Positions 41,401-43,974 of a stretch of DNA of 64,000 nt are shown one piece after another (positions within the stretch are counted from its first letter, which is position 1; every line of letters begins with the position of its first letter). The DNA lies in NCBI GenBank assembly GCA_037043455.1, contig JAWPHD010004467.1, positions 62,001-126,000 of the forward strand, given 5' to 3'. Origin of the DNA: Cyrtodaria siliqua. Lineage: Eukaryota > Mollusca > Bivalvia > Adapedonta > Hiatellidae. A model generated the notes under the pieces. That model searched no databases. It was not told the DNA's origin and saw only the letters and a program-made list of their open reading frames with translations. Position numbers and translations under genes: made by a program.

Positions 41401-42024
41401 AGCAATGTGATAAACATTAGTTGACGTCATTATCCTTCTATCGAACAAATGCCCTAGCAATGTGATATGCATTAGTTGACGTCATTATCCTTCTACGAAC
41501 AAATGCCCTAGCAAAGTGCTATACATTAGTTGACGTCATTATCCTTCTACCGAACAAAAACCCTAGCAATGTGATAAACATTAGTTGACGTCACATCATT
41601 ATCATTCTACCGAACAAATACCCTAGCTACGTGATCCAACAAATACCCTAGCAATGTGATATAAATTAGTTGACGTCACGTCATTATCCTTCTACCGAGC
41701 AAATACCCTAGCAATGTGATATACATTAGTTGACGTCACGTCATTATCCTTCTACCGAGCAAATACCCTAGCAATGTGATCGAACAAATACCCTACAAAT
41801 GCGACATACATCAGTAGACGTCACGTCATTATCCTTCTACCGAACAAATGCCCTAGCAATGTGATACATTAGTTGACGTCAGTATAATTCTAACCAATAC
41901 ATACCCTTGCATTGTGATTTGGAATTCTGTTCCTAGGAATCGAATGTGCACGAACAGTCATCAGCAGAACTGTTAATATGATGTACAGGTGTATCATGGT
42001 CATAGCTGCACAAGATGTCTTCAT
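417..42024 (-). CDS. Astacin-sushi-MAM secreted metalloprotease gene (20 coding exons, 3' end off window)
   Basis: Joined exons give an open frame of 849 residues: signal peptide 1-26, pro-region to about 144 with aspartate-switch motif TEGD (D74), astacin catalytic domain about 145-336, sushi/CCP 341-395, MAM1 401-556, MAM2 557-717 and partial MAM3 718-849. Zinc-site residues are H232, E233, H236 and H242, with Met-turn S-L-M-H-Y and tyrosine Y289. Astacin-family enzymes cleave extracellular or matrix proteins; the CCP and MAM domains usually mediate binding or oligomerisation. All exon phases match across junctions (1-1 at each MAM border), which strongly supports the model. A final MAM3 exon of phase 0 and the stop are missing, so they should lie left of base 1. 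Introns hold nearly all the repeats listed here. The domain order resembles meprins but with CCP before several MAMs. The exact orthologue is not known to me. Confidence 0.93.
523..1268. other. Intron 19: nothing recognised
   Basis: A 746-bp intron. An open frame of 71 codons at 849-1064 on the plus strand has no family resemblance and is antisense to the gene; I treat it as chance. Confidence 0.6.
1269..1425 (-). CDS. Exon 19: MAM3, second part
   Basis: Residues 762-813. Y-F-V-Y-I-E-A-S-A-P-R and T-G-Y-C-V-T-F-W-Y-Y-M-H-G cover the second and third MAM strands in one exon; MAM1 splits these differently. The acceptor is TTCAATTACAG and the donor CTCAG|GTAAAA, phase 1 in and 2 out. Confidence 0.91.
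1630..1838 (-). repeat. tRNA-derived SINE remnant
   Basis: On the minus strand it reads TGGTAGAGCGC (A-box-like), then GGGTTCGATC (B-box-like), the two Pol III promoter blocks, ending CGCGGCCAC. A body with TGGTTCTACCCAGGAAG follows, a segment also found at 46425. The 5' arm does not pair with the CGCGGCCAC end, so this is not a working tRNA gene. Confidence 0.6.
1922..2745 (+). repeat. Retroelement 3'-region repeat (family A), long copy
   Basis: It starts with sequence matching the end of the RT relic at 53425-54480 (AATATAAAAGTAATTTAAG ... ACTATCACAACCTGAC). It continues as a frame with R-F-I-K-R-G-Y-D-P and A-C-L-V-V-D-P-F, then a non-coding tail holding CACTGTCCCGTTTTATTGGG, GGTTTGGTGCACCCTAGAAC and CCGTTCCAAGGCGG. 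It is a 5'-truncated copy inserted antisense to the gene in intron 18. Confidence 0.75.
2842..2973 (-). CDS. Exon 18: MAM3, first part
   Basis: Residues 718-761. K-C-D-F-D-Q-R-L-L-C-D-L, then D-D-F-D-W-S-F and G-P-A-H-D-H-T-Y-G-Q match the start of a MAM domain. The CxW tryptophan is replaced (C-D-L). The acceptor is CAAAACCCAAG and the donor CAAG|GTAAGT, phase 1 to 1. Confidence 0.88.
3290..4225 (+). repeat. Diverged 'ggccataactctg' repeat units
   Basis: Several imperfect units with the order 'aagggccataactctg ... ctgatataaa ... ggtaaagatc ... aaatgaagg', ending in 'gacgacgg...ccatcccata'. They are related to the array at 46800-48900. The SINE-like copy at 3466-3640 sits among them. Confidence 0.5.
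3466..3640 (-). repeat. SINE-like repeat
   Basis: On the minus strand it has TCACCGCTGTGGGTTCGAAT (B-box-like), then CTCGACTTGTGAA, GTGTCGATTCTTAC and a CCAGGAAG tail. The same order of blocks occurs at 46318-46445, which marks a dispersed family. Confidence 0.55.
4228..4440. repeat. Trinucleotide/hexanucleotide microsatellite
   Basis: (AGT)n passes into (GGTAGT)n, then G-rich GGT/GTC sequence and (CTG)n. It is simple sequence, 65 bp from exon 17. Confidence 0.85.
4505..4592 (-). CDS. Exon 17: MAM2, last part
   Basis: Residues 689-717. H-G-D-I-A-F-D-D-V-R-I-M-R-G-K-C is the C-terminal MAM strand with its closing cysteine. The acceptor is TTCGTCTAG and the donor GCAG|GTAATG, phase 0 in and 1 out. 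Confidence 0.92.
4593..4960. other. Intron 16: no gene; A-rich tract
   Basis: It has a purine tract (A/G) at about 4796-4836 and nothing else recognised. Confidence 0.6.
4961..5137 (-). CDS. Exon 16: MAM2, third part
   Basis: Residues 630-688. G-Q-V-C-I-M-F-N-Y-H-M-Y-G contains the third MAM cysteine and core strand; N-C-C-N-S-W-L-S follows, with two extra adjacent cysteines. The acceptor is TATGTTTCAG and the donor CAG|GTAAGA, phase 0 to 0. Confidence 0.91.
5225..5530. repeat. Dispersed repeat (second copy at 52395-52700)
   Basis: Shared blocks in the same order and spacing: AACACCAAA-GAAGAA, ACGTAATCGTTGTTTTGGATG, TTTCTGACGTTT, GACGTCAGAG, TCTTGATAG, AATAACCAATCA and GAGTATTTTAAT. It lies in intron 15. 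The family is not known to me. Confidence 0.6.
5606..5682 (-). CDS. Exon 15: MAM2, second part
   Basis: Residues 604-629. S-Y-V-Y-T-E-A-S...A-R-I-A-S-P-V-F-Q fits the second MAM segment. The acceptor is a weak AAGTAAAG and the donor CAG|GTGAAT, phase 1 in and 0 out. It is separated from exon 14 by about 10.9 kb of repeat-filled intron. Confidence 0.83.
5683..6984. other. Intron 14, right-of-exon-15 part: nothing recognised
   Basis: AT-rich sequence without coding similarity. Open frames of about 60 codons look like chance. Confidence 0.5.
6985..7320. repeat. 19-bp tandem array (left block)
   Basis: Imperfect repeats of the 19-mer GACATATAGCGGACCCGGT. Because 19 is not a multiple of three, all three minus-strand frames stay open over much of it (63-94 codons); these are repeat artefacts, not genes. 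Confidence 0.85.
7372..7912. mobile_element. MITE family M1, copy 1
   Basis: It has terminal inverted repeats of about 50 bp. The left end contains AAAAAGAAACGCGACACTGG and TTTCCGCTATATATTGTA. The right end is its reverse complement (CTTTTTCCCTTCAGTATA). The interior matches copies at 21864-22335 and 29557-29875, including 'aagaaatcccaaga.gttttgtaa'. There is no coding capacity. Confidence 0.75.
8327..8415. repeat. G-rich low-complexity tract
   Basis: Runs of G (up to nine) separated by T/A just before the minisatellite. It could form G-quadruplex structure on the plus strand. Confidence 0.6.
8424..10870. repeat. 25-bp minisatellite, about 98 units
   Basis: Tandem units of 25 bp, for example GAATGTCGAACGGAGAACT followed by a six-base variable end (CAAGTT, GGAGTC, GGAGTG, AAGTTT). 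Variant units recur in higher-order patterns of two to four. The minus strand has no stop in most frames, giving frames of 67-117 codons with 25-residue periodicity; I reject these as genes. It lies in intron 14. Confidence 0.95.
10886..11280. repeat. 19-bp tandem array (right block)
   Basis: The same GACCCGGTGACATATAGCG-type units as at 6985-7320, more diverged, directly after the 25-bp minisatellite. Confidence 0.82.
11890..12065 (-). repeat. tRNA-like SINE remnant
   Basis: On the minus strand it has GGATAGCGTGGCCGCC (A-box-like) and CCCGGGTTCAAGC (B-box-like) about 45 bp apart, the layout of tRNA-derived SINE heads. No intact cloverleaf. Confidence 0.45.
12066..13239. other. Intron 14, middle: nothing firm
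   Basis: No MAM-like or other recognised coding sequence. The plus-strand open frame at 12926-13276 has no recognisable domain and its end runs into a family A repeat, so I do not call it. Confidence 0.5.
13240..13455 (+). repeat. Family A retroelement tail, partial
   Basis: It shares CACTTTCCCGTTTAA, GGTTTGGTGCACCCTAGAAC, CTGGTTTAAAC and TTTTGGTTGACTGTGTTC with the 3' part of the copy at 1922-2745. Confidence 0.7.
13456..13842. mobile_element. MITE-like element with ~30-bp inverted ends
   Basis: The left end GATGATGAGAACTTTGGTTT with CTCGTTCCTTATT is mirrored by the right end AATAAGAACAAGGAACCAAA then TTTCTCATC. No coding capacity. Confidence 0.6.
13843..15820. other. Intron 14: no gene
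   Basis: AT-rich, with only a short GGATGACCTT duplication at about 14807. No exon similar to MAM is seen. Confidence 0.5.
15825..15910 (+). repeat. Possible tRNA-derived SINE head
   Basis: TCAGTTGTTATAACGTCTGAC, TGTAAATCAAAATGTCG and TGAGCTCGAGTC follow the order A-box region, anticodon-like region, B-box of a tRNA head. It is diverged. Confidence 0.35.
16566..16706 (-). CDS. Exon 14: MAM2, first part
   Basis: Residues 557-603. It contains H-S-C-D-F-D-N-N-L-C-G-W-S-Q, then W-F-R-N and N-T-G-P. The acceptor is TTTCCACAG and the donor AATG|GTAGTG, phase 1 to 1. An open frame runs on to 16045 but has no further MAM similarity and is intron read-through. Confidence 0.9.
17408..17441. repeat. 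(CGCA)n microsatellite
   Basis: About eight CGCA units followed by AACAAC/AATAAT sequence in intron 13. Confidence 0.9.
17735..17860. repeat. Imperfect 'tgtatagttaatctataaa' repeats
   Basis: Four diverged units with GTATAGTTAATCTATAAA, spaced 30-45 bp apart. Confidence 0.6.
18310..18670 (+). repeat. Two diverged ~180-bp repeat units
   Basis: Both units run 'aatcccaa.. ttcctcttcat.taagctacc.aa.. atgccaatatctcattc.taactgaa.g.tattg'. They have no coding similarity; the frames at 18439-18731 derive from them. Confidence 0.5.
19113..19600. mobile_element. Foldback element with long palindrome
   Basis: 19113-19287 is a near-palindrome: arms of about 80 bp (for example TACCTGTGTTTTATC against GATAAAATACAGGTA) around a short centre with CACGAGTG twice. 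It is followed by a 300-bp segment bounded by ATTCTAACAC and GTGTTAGAAT. This looks like a foldback transposon or inserted hairpin in intron 13. Confidence 0.6.
19871..20129. mobile_element. Tc1/mariner-type MITE
   Basis: Inverted ends TATACTCAGTTGCAAAAGAA and its mirror TTCTTTTGCAACTGAGTATA, about 30 bp each, with TA at both borders. The 259-bp interior is non-coding. A similar end is seen alone at 36538-36560. Confidence 0.75.
20292..20358 (-). CDS. Exon 13: MAM1, last part
   Basis: Residues 535-556. I-V-F-E-G-V-R-G...M-A-I-D-D-V-I-I matches the C-terminal MAM strand. The acceptor is TTAAACAG. The donor I chose is ATTG|GTAGTA, which gives phase 1 and fits exon 14. The reading frame stays open past it, so a later donor is possible. 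The usual final MAM cysteine is absent under either choice. Confidence 0.78.
20359..20849. other. Intron 12: nothing recognised
   Basis: A 491-bp intron without repeat signatures I can name. Confidence 0.6.
20850..21006 (-). CDS. Exon 12: MAM1, third part
   Basis: Residues 482-534. F-W-Y-N-M-Y-G-A-G-M-G-T-L-K-V is the core MAM strand, followed by G-W-K-M-E and V-P-F-Q. The acceptor is TATTATTTCAG and the donor CAG|GTAATA, phase 2 in and 0 out. Confidence 0.9.
21108..21228 (+). repeat. Family A fragment plus lone M2 MITE end
   Basis: 21108-21196 matches the family A tail (ACTGTCC-GTTTTATTGGGAT, GAGGTTTGGTGCACCCTAG). It is joined to TTTGGCTGAAACAAGCGCCC, one terminal repeat of MITE family M2 (27713-28257). 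Confidence 0.65.
21690..21786 (-). CDS. Exon 11: MAM1, second part
   Basis: Residues 450-481. Y-Y-M-Y-L-E-G-T...A-R-L-T-S-P matches the MAM strand 'Y..lea...g..A.L.SP'. The acceptor is TATTTTGCAG and the donor GTAAGT, phase 1 in and 2 out. It ends M-S-I-L before the next exon's F-W-Y, so the usual third MAM cysteine is missing. Confidence 0.88.
21864..22335. mobile_element. MITE family M1, copy 2 (best preserved)
   Basis: The left end TACTGAAACGCAAAAGAAAC continues to GGGAATTTCCGCTATATATT. The right end is the mirror, ending GCGTTTCTTTTGCGTTTCCG-TA. Ends match over about 50 bp with few differences. It is flanked by TA, as for Tc1/mariner-type insertion, and the 472-bp interior is non-coding. 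Confidence 0.8.
22336..23030. other. Intron 10: nothing recognised
   Basis: AT-rich, with a C/A-rich segment near 22768-22830. Short open frames show no domain. Confidence 0.5.
23035..23175 (+). repeat. Family B repeat, partial
   Basis: CAACAAACACAAACAAtAGAG, then CAGTTTTATTGAGTCT, AGAGGTAATATAAAG and TTAAGCGGTATTCTACTTT. The same blocks occur at 25860-26290, 30615-30770, 43790-43960 and 44215-44430. Confidence 0.6.
23194..23340 (-). CDS. Exon 10: MAM1, first part
   Basis: Residues 401-449. It contains C-N-F-E-L-P-G-I-C-G-W-S-Q, then D-D-M-D-W and T-G-P-I-V-D-H-T, the hallmark start of a MAM domain. The acceptor is TTTCTTTCAG and the donor GTAATG, phase 1 to 1. C1 and C2 of the MAM pattern are present. 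Confidence 0.92.
23825..24095 (+). repeat. Family A retroelement tail
   Basis: It has TTTACACTGTCCCGTTTTAT, TGGTGCACCTTATAACCTGG, CCACTGACCGTTCCAA and GTTTGTGATGTCATATCTTG. It lies in intron 9, antisense to the gene. Confidence 0.75.
24783..25430. mobile_element. Foldback element bounded by direct repeats
   Basis: 24811-24896 and 24909-24996 are inverted copies (GAGTTCCCAGTTCATATAAG against CTTATATGGAATGGGAAC) around a 12-bp loop with GCCTTTTGGC. The motif GTTCGACACTGCTAACAAG occurs at both 24788 and 25387, about 600 bp apart, as direct borders. Confidence 0.55.
25860..26290 (+). repeat. Family B repeat, two tandem copies
   Basis: Two head-to-tail copies (25860-26105 and 26106-26290) starting AACAACAAACACAAACAAG and containing CGGTTTTATTG, AAGCGGTATT and CCACAAAGA.TGG.CTTG.TGAT. 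Confidence 0.65.
26363..26851 (-). repeat. 69-bp tandem array duplicating the sushi exon end and its splice donor (7 copies)
   Basis: Seven units at an exact 69-bp spacing; the marker ACCATCGTAC starts at 26412, 26481, 26550, 26619, 26688, 26757 and 26826. On the coding strand each unit encodes Y-D-G-A-W-S-G-S-T-P-L-C-L-S-S-Q-S, then the donor CAG|GTAAAA, then ATATATATACT. Sixty-nine bases is 23 codons, so read-through would add 23-residue repeats. The second copy differs (A-W-F-G-F-S-S), and the third has TGA in place of TGG, closing the frame. The copy nearest the acceptor provides the normal donor at 26782-26777. Confidence 0.93.
26783..26974 (-). CDS. Exon 9: sushi/CCP domain
   Basis: Residues 337-400. 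A complete sushi module with cysteines C341, C367, C382 and C395, the N-N-G-Y-V strand, and D-G-A-W-S before the last cysteine, as is typical. The acceptor is TATTTTGCAG and the first donor CAG|GTAAAA, phase 1 to 1, the standard shape for a shuffled module. The last 48 coding bases and the donor are the first unit of a seven-copy tandem array (26363-26851). Confidence 0.92.
26975..27700. other. Intron 8, first part: nothing recognised
   Basis: AT-rich sequence with no nameable repeat. Confidence 0.5.
27713..28257. mobile_element. MITE family M2, copy 1
   Basis: The left end ATTGTTTGGGGCGCTTGTTT with CAGCCAAAG is mirrored by the right end CTTTGGCTGAAACAAGCGCC with CCAAACAAT. The interior holds further inverted blocks (TTACCACTAAAAATTTCTGT against TTTAGTAGTAAATAA). 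A second copy is at 51161-51687 and a lone end at 21197. It is non-coding. Confidence 0.78.
28738..28849 (+). repeat. Family A fragment abutting the exon 8 donor
   Basis: It matches family A (CTTCT.CCAAGTCATTGA, TTTCTAG.CTTTTGTTA, ATATACATGATCAT.T.TGT, TTTTACTTA). Homology with the copy at 63290-63400 stops at the exon 8 border, so the intron side of donor GTAAGTAAAATAC is element sequence read on the minus strand. Confidence 0.7.
28850..29071 (-). CDS. Exon 8: astacin Met-turn and C-terminus
   Basis: Residues 263-336. It contains Y-D-Y-Y-S-L-M-H-Y, the Met-turn with the zinc-linked tyrosine Y289, then L-S-E-K-D-K-Q-R-I-R-A-L-Y-N-C, the end of the astacin fold (C336). The acceptor is TATATTTTAG and the donor GTAAGT, phase 1 to 1. 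The intron bases of this donor lie in a retroelement-derived sequence (see 28738-28849). Confidence 0.94.
29398..29545 (+). repeat. Family A tail, degenerate
   Basis: TTTACACTGTCTTGT...GAGGTTGTGCAC...CTGGCCGTTCCAAG.CGGTA keeps the block order of the family with many changes. Confidence 0.5.
29557..29875. mobile_element. MITE family M1, copy 3 (internally deleted)
   Basis: Ends TACTGCAACGCAAAAGAAAC and TTTCTTTGCGTTTCAGTA match the M1 terminal repeats. The interior is shorter (319 bp) but keeps 'gtactctgtcaataatgaaactttga'-type sequence shared with copy 2. Confidence 0.7.
29899..29966. repeat. 34-bp tandem duplication
   Basis: Two copies of ACAGTGTGGACCTACAGAG plus CTATTGCGTATGGGT-like ends, just before exon 7's donor side. 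Confidence 0.75.
30053..30234 (-). CDS. Exon 7: astacin zinc-binding site
   Basis: Residues 202-262. G-C-W-S-D-V-G-R begins the lower part. The zinc signature H-E-L-M-H-S-L-G-F-W-H-E-H fits HExxHxxGxxHE with ligands H232, H236 and H242 and catalytic base E233. R-K-D-R-D-R-Y-I follows, as in the family. C203 and C224 form the expected second disulphide. The acceptor is TTGTTCACAG and the donor GTAAGA, phase 2 in and 1 out. All catalytic residues are intact, so an active protease is expected. Confidence 0.95.
30298..30330. repeat. (CA)n(CT)n microsatellite
   Basis: Short CA then CT dinucleotide run in intron 6. Confidence 0.7.
30530..30608. repeat. (ATTC/GTTC)n microsatellite
   Basis: Imperfect TTCATTCATTCGTTCG-type repeats. 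Confidence 0.75.
30615..31155 (+). repeat. Family B repeat split by an insert
   Basis: 30615-30765 matches the family B start (AACAAACACAAAAATAGAG ... TTAAACGATATTCTACTTTA). 31100-31150 matches its continuation (AGCCACACCGATTGGGCTTGATGAT). The roughly 330 bp between have no family B similarity and look inserted. Confidence 0.45.
31301..31427 (-). CDS. Exon 6: astacin domain, upper lobe
   Basis: Residues 160-201 plus two bases. It carries the family signature S-C-I-T-F-V-P-R; C181 should pair with C336. C166 is an extra cysteine with no obvious partner. The acceptor is TAATATAG, the donor GTTAGT (weaker than consensus), phase 1 in and 2 out. The open frame continues past both borders, but phase and homology fix the exon limits. 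Confidence 0.87.
31428..32171. other. Intron 5
   Basis: It contains a short family A tail piece at 31955-32020 (GGTCCTTGAATGCTATATTT then CATCTACTTTTGAA). Nothing else recognised. Confidence 0.55.
32172..32247 (-). CDS. Exon 5: start of astacin catalytic domain
   Basis: Residues 135-159 plus one base. It contains T-W-T-D-R-I-I-P-Y-V-V, the conserved N-terminal strand of mature astacins (W...IPYV). The acceptor is TTACAG and the donor GTAAGT, phase 0 in and 1 out. It joins to exon 6 as D-S-N-F-N-K-T, creating an N-glycosylation sequon at N160. Confidence 0.88.
32392..32850 (+). repeat. Family A retroelement tail
   Basis: It includes AGGACGGTAGC, GTTTGTTCTCTTG, TTGGCTTCTGCCAA, the coding-tail remnant, then TATTGGGATGACAATAGGGT, GTTTGGTGCACC and TGCCGTTCCAAAGCGGTAGC. 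It lies antisense in intron 4. Confidence 0.75.
33550..33955. mobile_element. hAT-like MITE
   Basis: Inverted ends CAGAGCTGTAGATTAAT and ATTATCTACAGCTCTG, with CAG...CTG borders as in hAT-type elements. The interior is rich in 'gagtattt/aaatactc'. I could not see a clean 8-bp target duplication. Confidence 0.6.
34020..34447. repeat. 33/24-bp minisatellite
   Basis: Units of 33 bp (TATGCGGTACCCATGTTATT plus AAGCCTTTTATCC) mixed with 24-bp units lacking part of the end. Both are multiples of three, so a 129-codon frame at 34050-34439 stays open; its product would be a low-complexity L-S-L-L-S repeat and I do not call it a gene. Confidence 0.85.
34965..35612 (+). repeat. Family A, long copy with coding-tail remnant
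   Basis: AAAAGTTTATCAAAAGAGGT, CATTTTTCAACGCATTGCAT and CGCCACTATGCTTTCCTCTT match the coding tail, and the full non-coding tail follows. The frame is broken. Confidence 0.78.
35760..36240. mobile_element. Foldback element with 45-bp hairpin arms
   Basis: 36128-36174 and 36187-36232 are inverted copies: ATATCACATTCATGAGAGGG, TGATAGTAAGAATGTTAACC and the mirror. The unit GGGTGATAGTAA also occurs three times at 35798-35835. A related piece lies at 37178-37207. Confidence 0.65.
36241..36978. other. Intron 4, last part
   Basis: No gene. A lone mariner-like end (CTTTCTTTTGCGACTCAGTATA) is at 36538-36560, and a short TTATTGATAAAGCA duplication at 36578-36608. Confidence 0.55.
36979..37125 (-). 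CDS. Exon 4: glycine-rich pro-region insert
   Basis: Residues 86-134, phase 0 to 0, so it can be skipped without changing frame. It encodes three GGG blocks of the form Y-G-G-G-Y-G-G-G-A and H-G-G-G-L-G-G-G, then a charged segment ending T-P-R-H-Q. The acceptor is GATTTATAG and the donor CAG|GTAACT. It sits between the aspartate switch and the protease domain, where astacins usually have only about 20 residues. The R-H-Q-L-R stretch at the exon 4/5 junction may be near the activation cleavage site. Confidence 0.83.
37204..38725. repeat. Three tandem copies of a ~450-bp unit in intron 3
   Basis: Copies start at about 37208, 37656 and 38323 with 'ggacct.tttccagcctatt'. Each continues 'gtataggtaactgtaaatca', 'tattcaattttgt', 'cttcataaaagta', 'gatactgttcaatata' and, in copies 1 and 3, 'acctgagctaatcggtcatg'. 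The middle copy holds an inserted family A piece (37882-38035). Confidence 0.75.
37882..38035 (+). repeat. Family A fragment inside the intron 3 triplication
   Basis: TTTGTGTGTTTGTGACATCA, TTTTGCGTGTTTTGGGGTTT and AGCTGCATTTCCTGTTCGA match 2520-2660 closely. Confidence 0.75.
38787..38876. repeat. ~50-bp tandem duplication
   Basis: Two copies of ACAGTTTGTATA-ATCTTTAACATAAC-GTATGCTACCTTGTA. Confidence 0.8.
38900..39099. mobile_element. TTAA-flanked MITE with perfect palindrome (piggyBac-like)
   Basis: It is bounded by TTAACCCGCTA and TAGCGGGTTAA, giving a TTAA target duplication as for piggyBac. Inside, GATCAGCCTGCGAGT is followed after one base by its exact reverse complement ACTCGCAGGCTGATC, with TGTAAACC/GGTTTACA outside. 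It is 200 bp and non-coding, 31 bp from exon 3's donor. Confidence 0.82.
39130..39200 (-). CDS. Exon 3: pro-region with aspartate switch
   Basis: Residues 62-85. It contains H-L-T-E-G-D-I, matching the astacin pro-domain motif F-x-G-D whose aspartate (here D74) occupies the zinc site in the zymogen. The usual Phe is replaced by Thr. The motif is followed by a run of five prolines. The acceptor is CTTCTAG and the donor GTAAGT, phase 1 in and 0 out. Confidence 0.82.
39201..40610. other. Intron 2
   Basis: It contains imperfect repeats of 'tgggaaaattctcccaaattgttt' at about 39895-40025 and a G-run (40535-40563). No coding similarity. Confidence 0.6.
40611..40674 (-). CDS. Exon 2: pro-region
   Basis: Residues 41-61 plus one base. 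It is bounded by acceptor TTTTTCAG and donor GTAAGC, phase 0 in and 1 out. The peptide (NVMFTTETIQIPMSHDPLEN) is polar and unremarkable, as expected for an astacin propeptide. It is supported only by splice sites and phase fit between exons 1 and 3. Confidence 0.75.
41071..41904. repeat. Intron 1 tandem array (52-60 bp units) with CRE-type palindromes
   Basis: About 14 units with the order CATTAGTTGACGTCA, TTATCCTTCTACCGAACAAA and TACCCTAGCAATGTGAT. Ten units keep the perfect palindrome TGACGTCA (first at 41079, last at 41873); several have an extra ACGTCA. The last unit overlaps exon 1: TTCTAACCAATACATACCC and TTGCATTGTGAT at 41887-41918 line up with the unit at about 25 of 31 positions. Confidence 0.88.
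41905..42024 (-). CDS. Exon 1: start codon, signal peptide
   Basis: Residues 1-40. The ATG is at 42024-42022. A hydrophobic stretch (IHLYIILTVLLMTV) follows a short polar start and ends near A-H-S, giving a signal peptide cleaved about residue 26. The donor is GG|GTATGT at 41904-41899, phase 0. One base before the ATG lies a good acceptor (TTCATTTCAG), so this exon probably starts at 42025 and is preceded by a non-coding 5' UTR exon further right. The last 23 bases of the exon resemble one unit of the tandem array in intron 1. Confidence 0.85.
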
Positions 42025-42759
42025 TCTGAAATGAACTGATGAAAATTAGGCTGATATTGCGTTAGAGAAATTAAAAAATATATTACACCGTACAATAACT
42101 GCAACATCGTACAATAACCGTGATAGCATGGGCCTCAAGGTTTAATTTTCGTTACAGTATACATTGCTAATTTTGTAAGGTTAAGTATATGTTGTATGCG
42201 ACCTGCAAATCATTTGCTTTCATGTTTTTCATCAGTATCGAATCCGATTAAAATGTAGGACTCTAATGTTTGTCTTGATAGAACAAGGTGAAATAGATAA
42301 TGTTGAAGAGCTTTAATTTACAACATACACATACAAAAGAAACAGTTATTTAAGTAAGAACGCTCTTTAACTTCTTTGTGTTTGTATTTTTGTTTTGTAT
42401 TTCACCATCAGATTTTTCAAATATTCAAATTTGATTACTGGTAAATGAAAACAGTATGTGCAAGCTTCGTGATAAGAAACGCATTTACAATCGGCGTGGT
42501 CAGTAATACAAATATTAGCTATAATATGTGGTATACAAATGCATTTCATTTACATTGGTGATGACTTGAGCTTAGGCAATCATTAAGTGTATCAACTGAT
42601 ATTTATTTAGCGATAGTCGGTTGGTTATTTACTAATTACATGTTTTATATATTTGTTTAATAGTTCCTTGCACACGTTGTTGTTTTCATTTCAATATAAA
42701 ACCTCATTTGTACTGTATCGATATCATTTATTTTACCCCCACCACCGCCCCCGACCCAT
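42025..42759. other. Region upstream of the start codon
   Basis: An acceptor-like TTCATTTCAG ends one base before the ATG (42026-42035), which suggests an upstream untranslated exon. I cannot place that exon or a promoter. Otherwise AT-rich sequence. Confidence 0.5.
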
Positions 42760-42905
42760 AGGCCGTTTTGATTGTGAAGTCACTTGCCTTAATTCTTGTT
42801 AACACTGTGGTTCTTGTTTGTTTTAATGCGTGTTTTTGGTTGACTGCGTTTTGTGAAAGTTACATGTCCTGTTCGATTTTTATATATATTTCTACTCGTA
42901 AATTA
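42760..42905 (+). repeat. Family A tail fragment
   Basis: It has GTGTTTTTGGTTGACTGCGT, TGTGAAAGTTACAT and TCCTGTTCGATTTTTATAT. Confidence 0.65.
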
Positions 42906-43074
42906 AACACGTTTTATGTTATATAGTACGTTTCCAACAATGTCATTGCTGTAGAATAAAGTTGGATTTTTACAATAATGTATTTAAGGTCTGCAAGAAC
43001 TTCAATAACTACTGAAAATGGGATTCTTTAGAAGCAATGCACACAGACAAATACAATTAGCCAAAATGACTATC

Positions 43075-43870
43075 ACAACTGATATGGTGACGTGATGTAC
43101 ACATATCGTAAGATCCTTGGTCATGATCACTAAACAATTGTCATTAAACTTGTTGAACGTTTTATCGAAAGTGGCTATGGCCCTATCATTTTGCAACACA
43201 CTGCATGCTTAGTAAGTGACCCATTTACAGATCGCCATTATGCTTTTCTCGTTGATTGTGCGATGACCGGACAGGTAGTGGGCCCTATGGGCGGTAACGT
43301 TTGATGTTTGTCTTCAGTCGTGTCTTGTCGTGCCCTCGATGGCTTTCCTCGTGTTGCTTTGGCTCCTGCCATGTTATTGAGTACTTGTTTTGTGGCTTTC
43401 TAGGCTTTCGTATTTCTCATATTTATTTATACATGATCATCTTAGTGTTATAATTATATTGCCTATTAAGCAGTCTAGTTTGTTAGAAGATATATGGCCT
43501 GGTGGGGAATTATTTACACTGTCCCGTTTTATAGGGATGACAATAGGTAACAGTGAGTTTTGGTGCACCCTAGAACCTGTTTTAAACATCCAGCGGCCTC
43601 ATTTATCAGTGACCGTTCCAAGACGGTACCCTTATTGTCAGCACGTTTATGTTTGTAATTGCCCAACATTGCTTATATTTTCTCTTGTAATTGTTTTGTT
43701 TTGTTTTGTTTTTTGTTCTGCTTTTTTATGGTTGACTGTGTTCTGTGAATGCTACATTTCCTGTTCGACGTTTTTACCTACTTTTATTGAGTCTGTTCGT
43801 GTGAGGTAATATAACGTGCAACACCTTTCAGACCCTCCAGCACAGGTATAAGCGGTAGGTTACTTTAAAG
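43075..43870 (+). repeat. Family A, long copy running into family B
   Basis: Coding-tail remnant (CGTAAGATCCTTGGTCATGA, TTTTGCAACACACTGCATGC), then the tail (TTTACACTGTCCCGTTTTAT). It ends CTACTTTTATTGAGTCTGTTC and joins family B sequence (43785-43960), which suggests A and B are parts of one element. Confidence 0.75.
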
Positions 43871-43974
43871 AGACATAAATTGAGCTCGAAAACCCCAGAC
43901 ACACAAAGGACCAGTAAGTACTAACACTACTAATTCGTAGTCACGGAGACATTTTTGAAAAGAATATAGAAATA

